NCBI GenBank assembly: GCA_023398955.1
Contig: JAEWRL010000214.1
Span: 1 to 52,234, forward strand
Source: Pseudomonadota bacterium
GTDB lineage: Bacteria > Myxococcota_A > Polyangia > Polyangiales > Polyangiaceae
Length of the DNA stretch: 52,234 nucleotides
Direction: 5' to 3'
Shown here: positions 44,662 to 52,096 of the stretch, piece by piece
Layout: the number at the start of each line of letters is the position of its first letter
How positions within the stretch are numbered: the first letter of the stretch is position 1
Translations under genes and position numbers: made by a program
Notes under the pieces: generated by a model
Seen by the model: only the letters and a program-made list of their open reading frames with translations
Databases searched by the model: none
What the model was told of the DNA's origin: nothing

Positions 44662-47381
44662 GCTTCTCGTGGGCCTGCGCAGCCAGCGCGCTTCGGAAGC
44701 TGGTCGGGGATGACGCGGCCAAGCAGCGTGAGGAACAGCACCTCGACGACGGCCAACGGGCGTCGCTCACGTGGATGGCTGAGCGGCTGCCGCAGAGCGG
44801 CGTTGTGCTCGCCGACGAGGTCGGCACCGGCAAAACACGCATCGCCTGCGCGGTGGTTCACGCCGTGCTCGCCGCGGGCGGTCGCGCGGCGGTCGTCGTG
44901 CCCCACGGACTCATGCACCAGTGGAGCGCCGAGTCGCTCAAGCTTAGCGCGGACAGCCCCGCGCCGAAGGAGCTCGCGACCTTCACGGAGTTCGTGCGCG
45001 AGGTGTCGCCGAACGACGCGTCGTGGAGGAACATCAGCCCGCGCCCCAACGAGTCCGAGTGGTGGCTGATCTCTCACGGATTCCGCGCCCCGGTGGTGCG
45101 TAGCAACTCCGACGTCTGGCGTGCGGCGCTGCCGGCGTTCGTCGAACTGCATCTCGCCTCGCACTCTAAGCGCGAAGACGGGCGGACGCGGATCGGCAAG
45201 CTACAGCGGGAGATCGACGCCCGGGCGTCGTCGTGGGGCTGGAACGGGATGGCTCGGATTGCGAGTGACGTCGCGCCGCGCGTGCGCGGGCGTCGAGACC
45301 TACGGAAGCGTATCGACGCGCTGCCTCCCCTGAGCGTCGCGAGCCAGAACAACGACGCGCTCCTCGCACAGTTCGGCAACGGCGGCGACGGGCGTCCACT
45401 GACCGAGGAGCTGCTGGGCCTGTGGCTTGGCGAGTTCGACCTCCTCGTCATCGACGAGGCCCACAAGAGCCGCGGCGAGGTCGATGTCGACGATACGGTG
45501 CTGGGCGCCGCGTCGGGCACGATACTCGCGCGCCTTGTCGACGCGCTCTTGAAGCAACCCGAGAACGGCCGGCGCCTCTGTCTCACAGCAACGCCGATGG
45601 AGCTCGAGCTGTCGCAGTGGCTCGACCTTCTCAATCGCGCGCGCAGCGGGCTCGACGAGGAGCGAGGGCGACAGGTGGTGAAGCGCCTGCATGACGCGGC
45701 ATCTCGCGCCGCGATTGCCCCCGACGAAGGGAGCCGTCTCGACGAGCTCTGCGCAGCAGCGCGGGACTTCACCAAGACGCTGTCTCCGCACGTGACACGG
45801 CGCCGACGCGACGAGGATCCGCTCGTCTCGCGCTTCCGCGAGCGCGCAGTGGTGCCGGAGGGAGTGCCGCATCCGCATCGTCGTCTTCGGCGCGTGCAGA
45901 TCGGGTGGACGGAGACGGTCGGCCAGAGCTCGCCCTGGGTCGACGTGCTCTTCGCGGCCGAGTGCATGAGCCAGAGCGCTCGTGGCCTGACGTTGCAAGA
46001 CACCGCAGCGTGGCCTCGCGCGGTGCGCGATGCGTATACGAAGCTGTCGGCCGGGCACGTCAGCATCGACCTGTCCGAGACGAGCGGCCCGCTTCGCGTC
46101 CCCGAGCCTGGCGTCGTCGACGACTACACGCGATGCAAGGTCGCCCGCGTTGCCTACTGGTATCGGCGGATCCGCGATGGGCGCAGGCAAGTGCTCGAGG
46201 CGCTGCCGACCGTGAACGGCGCCAAGCTCGATCCAGACGCGGAGCATCCGCGCGTTCTCGCTGCCGTGAAGGAGATCGAGGGCTGGACGCTGAAAGACGA
46301 GAAGGTGCTGGTGTTCGGCGTCTTTCTGCGCCCGCTTCGAATGCTGCGCGACGTGCTCAACGTTCGCCACGCACTGCGTGCCGCCGACGCCGGGCGACCG
46401 ATCGCCCACGCTGTTCACAGCGACGCGGCGCTGCTCGGAATCGCGATTCGCCAGCTGGATCGGATGCGTGCAGAGGGGGCGCTCACGGGCCGTCTTTCGA
46501 CGGGCAACGGCGCAGAAGTGCGCCGCGCGCTGGCCGACAGCCACAAGGCCTACGAGCGGCTGCGGGACAAGGTGCGGAGGCGCGCGAAGAAGCCGGTCGT
46601 CGCGTGGACGAGCGATCGGTCGCTGCTCGGCGGTGCGTCGGTCGACGATAACGTCGAGGAGGCGCTGCAGGACCACCTCGTCTCGTTCATCCTCGATGAC
46701 CTTCTCGCGACTACCTCGGAGTCCGACGAGGTCACCGACGAGCGGTTCGACGCGCTCACCAACGAGTTCATTGAAGAGCGCCTACGTCCGCTGCTCGGCG
46801 AGCTGGGCGGCGAGGACGTCGACGAGGAGCAGCCTGAGCTCCGACAACAGTCCCTGAGGGCGCTCCTTGCGGACGACGACGGTCGCCAGAGCTTTCACGC
46901 ACGCCTCCTTCAGGGGGCCACGCGATGGGAAACCCGGCGCTACCTCCAGGCCGCGTTCAACAGTCCCGGCGCCTCTCCGAGGGTCCTCATCGCCCAAAGC
47001 CAGGTCGGGCGCGAGGGACTCAACCTTCACGAGTCCTGCCGCGTGGTCGTGCAGTTCCACGCCGAGTGGAGCCCCGCCGTCCTTGAGCAGCAGATCGGGC
47101 GCGTGGATCGGAAGGGCAGCCTCTGGGAGCGGCTCGCCAAGAAGTGGGTCCACGAAGGAGCGCAGGGCGAGCCCCCGTTCGTCGAGGTGCGACAGCTCGT
47201 CTTCGAGGGTACGTACGACGCCTTCCAGTGGGACCGGGTGATGCGGAGGCAGCACGTCTTCGACGCCAGCCTCTTCGGCGCGCTCCTCCCTGCCTCGGCC
47301 TGGGATCGCGTGCCCGAAGGACGTCGGGCGGGTCTGCTAGCCGCGGCGCCCTGTTTCCGCCCTCCTCAGCCCCTGCGCTGA
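44658..47381 (+). CDS. SNF2-family helicase of the PLD/SNF2 cassette, about 907 aa
   Basis: GTG 44658-44660 overlaps the PLD stop as GTGA; a GTG at 44646 would add four residues. Motif I is ADEVGTGKT (52-60), motif Ia AVVVPHGLMHQWS, motif II VIDEAHKSRGEV, motif III LTATPMELELS, motif V QSQVGREGLNLHESC and motif VI EQQIGRVDRKG. Between the two RecA-like halves is a large insertion. This is the SNF2/RapA-like translocase type that accompanies PLD nucleases in several restriction-like systems (for example DrmD with DrmC in DISARM, and DpdE with DpdK in Dpd). Here neither DISARM's methylase and DrmAB nor DpdA is present. It ends 15 bp before a convergent gene. Confidence 0.9.
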   Translation: MSFSWACAASALRKLVGDDAAKQREEQHLDDGQRASLTWMAERLPQSGVVLADEVGTGKTRIACAVVHAVLAAGGRAAVVVPHGLMHQWSAESLKLSADSPAPKELATFTEFVREVSPNDASWRNISPRPNESEWWLISHGFRAPVVRSNSDVWRAALPAFVELHLASHSKREDGRTRIGKLQREIDARASSWGWNGMARIASDVAPRVRGRRDLRKRIDALPPLSVASQNNDALLAQFGNGGDGRPLTEELLGLWLGEFDLLVIDEAHKSRGEVDVDDTVLGAASGTILARLVDALLKQPENGRRLCLTATPMELELSQWLDLLNRARSGLDEERGRQVVKRLHDAASRAAIAPDEGSRLDELCAAARDFTKTLSPHVTRRRRDEDPLVSRFRERAVVPEGVPHPHRRLRRVQIGWTETVGQSSPWVDVLFAAECMSQSARGLTLQDTAAWPRAVRDAYTKLSAGHVSIDLSETSGPLRVPEPGVVDDYTRCKVARVAYWYRRIRDGRRQVLEALPTVNGAKLDPDAEHPRVLAAVKEIEGWTLKDEKVLVFGVFLRPLRMLRDVLNVRHALRAADAGRPIAHAVHSDAALLGIAIRQLDRMRAEGALTGRLSTGNGAEVRRALADSHKAYERLRDKVRRRAKKPVVAWTSDRSLLGGASVDDNVEEALQDHLVSFILDDLLATTSESDEVTDERFDALTNEFIEERLRPLLGELGGEDVDEEQPELRQQSLRALLADDDGRQSFHARLLQGATRWETRRYLQAAFNSPGASPRVLIAQSQVGREGLNLHESCRVVVQFHAEWSPAVLEQQIGRVDRKGSLWERLAKKWVHEGAQGEPPFVEVRQLVFEGTYDAFQWDRVMRRQHVFDASLFGALLPASAWDRVPEGRRAGLLAAAPCFRPPQPLR

Positions 47382-47396
47382 GAACCTGACTGGCGA

Positions 47397-48365
47397 CTAC
47401 CCCCAGGTCGTCGGCGAGAACTTCACGAACGAGTCGAAGGAGCGCTGGGCGCGTGCAATGGCATCGATGTAGCTGTTCAAGCAGTCGCGATAGCTGCCGA
47501 ACACTTCGGCCGAAACCGAAACCTGGCTGTTGTCCAGGTGGAGCTTCACTGCGACCGTGGCGAAGATCCAAGCGGAGTGGTTCGGCTCACTCGCCAGGTA
47601 GCGATCGAGGAGGTTGAAGAGACGGTCGAAATGCCGCGGATGGCCGCCCCCGCCGTGGCGGTTGTTGTGGACACAGCGCGCGGTTAGAGCCAGCATCCCG
47701 ATCGATGCCCCCGCCGCGCGTTTCGTCATGTACGGGCTGCCTACGGGAACACCGTCGAGAATCCATTCGGCAGCAGCTGCGTCCGCCTCCTGTTCTTGCT
47801 CGAGGACCTCGGACTGTTCGCCCGGTACGTGGTTGAACCGGTGATGTGCCAGCTCGTGGTGGAGGATGAATCCCACGGCGAGCAGGCTGAGTTCATCGGC
47901 CACCGACGCGTGTGATCCGAGCCGTCGTGGCAATCTCTGCGGAAAGCGCGAAATTGGAAGAGGGGTGCCACTGGCGTCGATCCAGTCCTGCAGTGCCCAA
48001 CGCAACAGTTCCATTGCGTTGGCGACGAGTTGGGGGTGCGTCAGGTCTGCTGGTGTTCGATCCAGGGGGTTGCGAGCGGCGTACACCTCGTCAAAGAGCA
48101 CCGTGTACGCGTACGCGGTGCTCCAGAACAGCTCGAGAATGCGGAAGGAGATGTGAATTTCCTGAGTGGCGGGGGCGTAGTGCGCGATCCAGCGCGGCTG
48201 CGCCGACAGCACGAGCGTGACCCCCTGAAGAGCCGCGAGGAGGTCATCCTGTCGTTCGGGTGCGACATTGATCATTGATGCTGGGACGAGCTCAATCATG
48301 TCGCTCAAGGGAGACGTGATTGGTTCGCTCACCACCACGCGAATCTGTCCCGCCTGGATGGGCAT
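47397..48365 (-). CDS. Lit/U49-like HExxH metallopeptidase, 322 aa
   Basis: ATG 48363-48365 has AGGA about ten bases upstream. A zinc-protease motif HELAH (170-174) lies in GFILHHELAHHRFNHV, and 18 residues later EQEADAAAAEWIL supplies the expected third ligand Glu (193). Upstream YAPATQEIHISFRILELFWS and downstream HPRHFDRLFNLLDRY fit the pattern I recall for peptidase family U49. In E. coli, Lit of that family cleaves EF-Tu when phage T4 Gol peptide is present, stopping translation. The match here is by motif and context, so a Lit-like phage-exclusion role is inferred, not shown. It converges on the SNF2 gene. It looks intact. Confidence 0.72.
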   Translation of the reverse strand: MPIQAGQIRVVVSEPITSPLSDMIELVPASMINVAPERQDDLLAALQGVTLVLSAQPRWIAHYAPATQEIHISFRILELFWSTAYAYTVLFDEVYAARNPLDRTPADLTHPQLVANAMELLRWALQDWIDASGTPLPISRFPQRLPRRLGSHASVADELSLLAVGFILHHELAHHRFNHVPGEQSEVLEQEQEADAAAAEWILDGVPVGSPYMTKRAAGASIGMLALTARCVHNNRHGGGGHPRHFDRLFNLLDRYLASEPNHSAWIFATVAVKLHLDNSQVSVSAEVFGSYRDCLNSYIDAIARAQRSFDSFVKFSPTTWG

Positions 48366-48509
48366 GATGCTCGCATCCTACTCCCGTCCCCGCAGAAGCA
48401 CCCGCAATCCCTTGCCTCCTCCCGGAGGCGAGGCGCTCGACGCAGATGCTCGGTGCCTCCCGTGGGACTGCCTCCTCGCAGTCTGGCCGTCCGCCGCGCC
48501 TCCATTCTG

Positions 48510-48598
48510 TCCCGGGCGGGACGGAGGAGCGCCCGCTGCTCGCGGTCGGTCAGGGTGCGGGGAGCGCGGCGGATGGATTCGACGTAGGCGGCCACGGG
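48510..48598 (-). pseudogene. Relic of a tyrosine recombinase
   Basis: The minus strand reads VAAYVESIRRAPRTLTDREQ then RALLR, which resembles the start of a tyrosine recombinase family in which this segment precedes the catalytic domain (RDHVIFALALGTGLRE in relatives). Only about 26 residues match and no catalytic Arg-His-Tyr region follows. If right, an integrase once lay inside the repeat-bounded segment. The surrounding 48366-48735 holds no other recognisable gene. Confidence 0.38.
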
Positions 48599-48735
48599 GG
48601 CATGACGCTTCCGTTCGCAGGGAAGGCAAGGCCGCTCTCGCCGTCTGGCGGGTCGCTGGCGGGCGCGTTCGTGACTTGCCCAGACCGCTGAACGGGTGTT
48701 GAGGTGAGGGCCCCTTCGGCATAGAATACGCCGCC

Positions 48736-49014
48736 TTGGATCCGAACCCTCCAGACTGCGGCCGCGCCGCTCGTTCCGCCGCCGCTGAGTCGGCGGCTAC
48801 CGACGACGCTGAGCTTTGCGTGCTCGAAGCTGCCACCGGCTGCGTTGGGCAGAACCCCAGCGGTGAGGGCAGTATCCAAGCGGTTCCCCCCAACCGCGCA
48901 ATCGTGCAACGGGAGTTGCACGAACTCCCCTGGGGCGTGAACGTCGAGCTGCTCGCCGTCGTGAAGGAATCCGAGGTCACCCGCCAGGGCACGGCCGCGT
49001 TGGAGGTCGCGTGA
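48736..49014 (+). CDS. Possible small ORF overlapping the rhuM fragment, 92 aa
   Basis: An open frame whose TGA (49012-49014) overlaps the rhuM GTG (49011-49013). Its second half is protein-like (RELHELPWGVNVELLAVVKE, then SEVTRQGTAALEVA). No good start or ribosome binding site is evident; the first codon would be TTG. It may be the remaining 3' end of a longer gene that preceded rhuM, since rhuM is usually embedded in type I restriction loci. Weak call. Confidence 0.3.
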   Translation: MDPNPPDCGRAARSAAAESAATDDAELCVLEAATGCVGQNPSGEGSIQAVPPNRAIVQRELHELPWGVNVELLAVVKESEVTRQGTAALEVA

Positions 49015-49421
49015 CGCGCAAGAAGAAGTCTCCCACCGTGTCCCTCGTCCGTTCCTCAGCGGCCGAGTACCTGACCTTCGTCGCCGCAACGGGCTCGCAG
49101 CAGCAAGCTGTCGAGATGCGCTACGAGGACGAGAACGTCTGGCTGTCGCAGAAGATGATGGCGACGCTCTACGACGTGACGGTCCCGGCCATCAACCAGC
49201 ACCTCAAGCGCATTTTCGCCGACCGCGAGCTGGCCCCGGACGCAGTTATTAAGCAGCTCTTAACAACTGCCGCGGACGGGAAGACCTACAACGTCAAGCA
49301 CTACAGCCTGCAGGCCATCATCGCCGTCGGTTTCAAGATCGAGAACGAGCGGGCGGTACAGTTCCGCAAGTGGGCCACGCAGGTCGTGAAGGACTACACC
49401 ATCCCCACGCGGAGAGGCTAG
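49011..49421 (+). pseudogene. rhuM: Truncated RhuM family protein
   Basis: GTG 49011 starts MTRKKKSPTVSLVRSSAAEY, followed by YEDENVWLSQKMMATLYDVT, YNVKHYSLQAIIAVGFKI and AVQFRKWATQVVKDYTI. This is a close match to the N-terminal (DUF4062/Bro-N-like, DNA-binding) part of RhuM proteins. Relatives run about 330 residues; this one ends at 136 with the unrelated PTRRG. rhuM genes commonly occur inside hsdMSR loci, consistent with hsdR debris in the same segment. Truncated, function doubtful. Confidence 0.8.
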
Positions 49422-49664
49422 CGGCAAGGCGCAAGGTCCGCGTCGGGGCTGGACGATCGCACTAGTGAAAAGGAGCGAAGGCTCGGAACGCCGAGCACGA
49501 GACATCGCTGCACCGCGTGCCGTCGCCGGCTTCCGTCGCTTCAGACGCCAGCGCCCCCACATCAGCGAGTGCGCGCGAAGCCCCCCTCGTCTCGGGGAAC
49601 CCCGTCCTGATCGAGTTTTGGAACAGGACGAGATTCCTCAGAATGGCCTACTGGGCAGCCAGCG
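49422..49664. other. Intergenic, contains the tip of an IS
   Basis: 243 bp with no gene. Bases 49614-49637 (ATCGAGTTTTGGAACAGGAC plus four) are the exact reverse complement of 5112-5135, the outer end of IS remnant A. This therefore marks a small leftover of the same IS, adjacent to the fic gene end. Confidence 0.6.
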
Positions 49665-50258
49665 CTACTCGCGCAGTTGATCCTGGAGGAGATCTGCCAA
49701 GTACTCGGCGAGAGCGTCCACGTTGAAATGCCCTTCGGCCCAGTGACGATCAGCATCCTGTAACGCAGCGTAGTACCGACTGCGATCGTCTCTGATGCGC
49801 TCAGGGATGATTCTCTTCCCCGGCAGCAGCCCGCCGTGGCGAAGGCAGATCAGGTAGTAGCACCCGGCTCGGGCTGTGCGGCCATTGCCCTCTATGAATG
49901 GATGAATCCAGTTCATTCGCCACAGCGCATAGGCTGGAAGCAACGTCGGGTGGTCCATGATGTCCCAGTTCTCGTGCACAACGGAGAGGAACTGATCCAT
50001 CAGTAGCGGGACTTCCTTGAAGTGCGGAGGGATGTGGTTTCCGACGTAGATCGGCTGTTCCCGGAATCGACCTCCGAACTGGGCAATGTTGGCTACCGCC
50101 GCGGCGTTCAGCGACCACAGCGTATACTTGTCGAAGGCCTCGATTCCCTTGGTCAGCCCGATTTCCACGCAGTTGCTCAACAGGTCATACTGACGGAGCA
50201 GGTTTTGCTCCTGCACTCGGGCGAAGAACTCCGGGTCGTCTGCTTCGCGGATCGACAT
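49665..50258 (-). CDS. fic: Fic-domain protein, 197 aa
   Basis: ATG 50256-50258 with AGGA upstream. The Fic core is intact: YALWRMNWIHPFIEGNGRTA with His119, then GRTAR (HPFxxGNGRxxR motif). Fic proteins transfer AMP or related groups to target hydroxyls, often as toxins. The family's autoinhibitory (S/T)xxxE(G/N) motif is not evident inside this protein. A small gene 11 bp upstream is in the antitoxin position, as in VbhA-VbhT-type pairs. The target is unknown. The protein looks complete. Confidence 0.88.
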   Translation of the reverse strand: MSIREADDPEFFARVQEQNLLRQYDLLSNCVEIGLTKGIEAFDKYTLWSLNAAAVANIAQFGGRFREQPIYVGNHIPPHFKEVPLLMDQFLSVVHENWDIMDHPTLLPAYALWRMNWIHPFIEGNGRTARAGCYYLICLRHGGLLPGKRIIPERIRDDRSRYYAALQDADRHWAEGHFNVDALAEYLADLLQDQLRE

Positions 50259-50269
50259 TGGCGGCGATC

Positions 50270-50479
50270 CTACCGAGATTTCAGTCGCAGGTGCTGGGAG
50301 GCGAAGCGCACTGTGTCCTTCGTGATGAGTTCAGATGGTGGAGCGTTGCCGAACGCGAAGCTAATTCGCTGCTCGTGGAGCTCTTCCTCCGTAATCGTGC
50401 GCTCGTGGGCTTCATCCAGAAGACGCTTCAGTTCTGGCTTCACCGTGAGTGTTGACTTGAACTGTTTTCTAGCGACCAT
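50270..50479 (-). CDS. Putative partner/antitoxin of Fic, 69 aa
   Basis: ATG 50477-50479 has GGAGAG upstream. The protein (MVARKQFKSTLTVKPELKRL, then TITEEELHEQRISFAFGNAP) is small, basic at the start and helical in the middle. It lies directly upstream of fic on the same strand with an 11-bp gap. EQRISFAFGNA occurs in small proteins of unknown role that I recall from similar settings. The canonical Fic antitoxin motif (S/T)xxxE(G/N) is not obvious, so an antitoxin role is inferred from position only. Confidence 0.7.
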   Translation of the reverse strand: MVARKQFKSTLTVKPELKRLLDEAHERTITEEELHEQRISFAFGNAPPSELITKDTVRFASQHLRLKSR

Positions 50480-50639
50480 GTGGAACTCTCCGTGTGTTCG
50501 GTGGACGGTGCAAGTGGTTTTTGCTCGCGCCCCACCGATCAAAGCACACGATAGTGATGCAGATCTGCTGGGCAAGGATACACAAGGGTCTTGCGGGGAG
50601 CAGACCTGGCGCTCACCGGCCTCGAAAAAGACGGGTGAC

Positions 50640-50831
50640 CTAACGACCTACCAATGAGCCGGAGCCGCCAGAGCAAACGATTCCCGATCCAGGACTCGAT
50701 CGCAGCCAAATCAGCACGCCGCACAACCTTTCTCGGCAGTCGATCGCCCCATTGCCATTGGCCGGAGGCCCGCCAAGTAGCTCGTTGCCCAGCCTGGTTT
50801 CGCGGTCTCCGCCGGACTCCAGCCATCGCAC
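50640..50831 (-). mobile_element. IS remnant D: 3' tip of an integrase-core transposase
   Basis: The minus strand encodes RLGNELLGGPPANGNGAIDC then RERLCGVL, the same C-terminal stretch as in remnants A and B, followed by the degraded IS end. It abuts repeat copy 2 (from 50866), as remnant C (a 5' fragment) abuts copy 1. No transposase function is possible. Confidence 0.65.
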
Positions 50832-50916
50832 GGCACGTGCAGCCCATCAGGCAACCAGAACGCGCGTCAAGGGAGCCCGCGAAGACCCCCTTAACGCCAC
50901 ATCCCTCCCCCGCCCT

Positions 50917-51189
50917 CTACGGCGAGGCACCACCATTCGGCGGCTCAATCGAGTTAGCACGCATAGTCGCTATAGCGTCGAAGAACCCAGCGACCTCCGA
51001 AGCCTGGACAACACCAGCGGAGACTTCGACGAGGGCACTTCGGATCTCGGCAGCAGCCGCGGCGGGCTCATCCCAGCGAACGGCGTCGATACGCTGGACG
51101 GCAACTTGGAACGCGTAGGACGCGCGCGACAGGAGCATCCCGCGGAAGTCCTCGTGATGCTTGAGGACGGCGGCATCGACGCGGATCAC
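50917..51189 (-). CDS. Repeat-borne small protein A, copy 2 (90 aa)
   Basis: GTG 51187-51189 behind GGAGGT; the frame stays open upstream to 51240 but without start support. It is the same 90-residue protein as copy 1 apart from five substitutions. Silent third-position differences between the copies argue that it is translated and selected. Unknown function. Confidence 0.65.
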   Translation of the reverse strand: MIRVDAAVLKHHEDFRGMLLSRASYAFQVAVQRIDAVRWDEPAAAAAEIRSALVEVSAGVVQASEVAGFFDAIATMRANSIEPPNGGASP

Positions 51190-51240
51190 GGCAGCACCTC
51201 CGCAGCGAAAAGCCCAAGAAAGGCTGCACCAATGCAGCAA

Positions 51241-51456
51241 TTACACAGATTTTCGGCAAACGGATGCGTTGTGGTACAGGTATCCACGCTGTCTCCTTGC
51301 TTTACTCATGGAGCCAGCGAGCTCGCGGGCGGTTACAGCCGCCCGGGGGCTCACTTGGTCAACGATGTTGATGAGCGAATCGGTGGTGTGGTCGCAGCTC
51401 AACGCCAAGTCGGGGTGCTTCACTGCTTCCAACCCCCGCACGCAAGAAGATGCCAA
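51241..51456 (-). CDS. Repeat-borne small protein B, copy 2 (up to 71 aa)
   Basis: Longest frame from TTG 51454-51456; a GTG five codons in is an alternative start. The N-terminal half is identical to copy 1 and the C-terminal half differs at several residues (for example TTRELADSM versus TARELAGSM). It lies between protein A and the DUF559 gene, all on the minus strand. No family recognised. Confidence 0.45.
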   Translation of the reverse strand: MASSCVRGLEAVKHPDLALSCDHTTDSLINIVDQVSPRAAVTARELAGSMSKARRQRGYLYHNASVCRKSV

Positions 51457-51572
51457 AGCCGCGCAGAGATATCAAGCGCGAAGTGAACCGAAATAACGAA
51501 GCTTCCCAACGTTACGGAACCATTCCATTGGGTCCATAGCCCGCGGGAACCGGCGGAACCTTTTCTACCGCG

Positions 51573-51938
51573 TCACCGTTCAAGAGCGCTGCGCACCCGC
51601 CGAACCGCTTCCGCTCTATCCCTGAGCACGAGCTCATCCGACAACCGCAGAACCCGCCACCCGCGGCGAACAAGCTCCGCCTCACGGCGCGCATCCGGGC
51701 GCACGCGACGCGCATGGTAGCCGCCGTCGACTTCCACGATGAGCCTCACGCTCGGAGCGGCGAAGTCGACGATGAACGGAGCAACGACGACCTGGCGGCG
51801 AAATGCGACGCCGAGCTTGGACCCGGAAAGCTCCACCCACAGGGTTTGCTCGGAGGGTGTCGGATGGTTTCGCATAGACGCGGCGCAACTCTGAAGGAGA
51901 GCACGGGTTTCGGGGTGGATTTGGCAACGAGCTGGCAT
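51573..51938 (-). CDS. DUF559 (Vsr-fold) endonuclease-like protein, 121 aa
   Basis: ATG 51936-51938 follows AGGAGGT at good distance; the longer open frame to 52226 is not supported. The sequence has NHPTPSEQTLWVELSGSKLG near the start, VVAPFIVDFAAPSV with Asp58, RLIVEVDGGYH with Glu69, Asp71 and His75, and RRGWRVLRLSDELVL at the end, which is the standard DUF559/MTES_1575 layout. These are small PD-(D/E)XK-type nucleases related to Vsr, of mostly unknown role. The gene is complete and its 3' end is copied into repeat copy 1. Confidence 0.85.
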   Translation of the reverse strand: MPARCQIHPETRALLQSCAASMRNHPTPSEQTLWVELSGSKLGVAFRRQVVVAPFIVDFAAPSVRLIVEVDGGYHARRVRPDARREAELVRRGWRVLRLSDELVLRDRAEAVRRVRSALER

Positions 51939-51951
51939 GGGGACCTCCTGA

Positions 51952-52096
51952 GCGCGGGCTCTGCTGGCGGGCGCACGACCCCATGGCGCATGTTCCGTGA
52001 CAAGGCCACGCCGCAGCCTCGTCTTCCCTTTGCCGCGCACGGAGAGCTTGGCGCGGAACATGCGCCGCAGGAGAAGCCCGCCAGCGGAGCCCGCGC
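51952..52096. repeat. Long imperfect inverted repeat upstream of DUF559
   Basis: Arms 51952-51997 and 52054-52096 are complementary over about 43 bases, with perfect blocks GCGCGGGCTC, GCTGGCGGGC and GGCGCATGTTCCG. They are separated by a roughly 56-base loop. The whole 145-bp unit could fold into a strong hairpin. It sits directly upstream of the DUF559 ribosome binding site, so it could be a leader structure or a small palindromic mobile element. Nothing recognisable lies between it and the window end. Confidence 0.7.

Larger units (their letters stand above)
50866..51601. repeat. Direct repeat, copy 2 (about 740 bp)
   Basis: Same orientation as 34472-35224. It includes the identical 113-bp core at 51335-51447, both small genes, and the 3' end of the complete DUF559 gene. 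A roughly 15-bp insertion near 51560 and scattered substitutions distinguish the copies. As DUF559 is intact only here, copy 2 looks like the original chromosomal locus and copy 1 the derived one, or the segment entered by recombination at this locus. Confidence 0.9.

Noticed and set aside
41495..47381. DISARM or Dpd system
   Set aside because: PLD and SNF2 genes fit parts of both, but drmA, drmB, a drmMI/MII methylase and dpdA are all absent.
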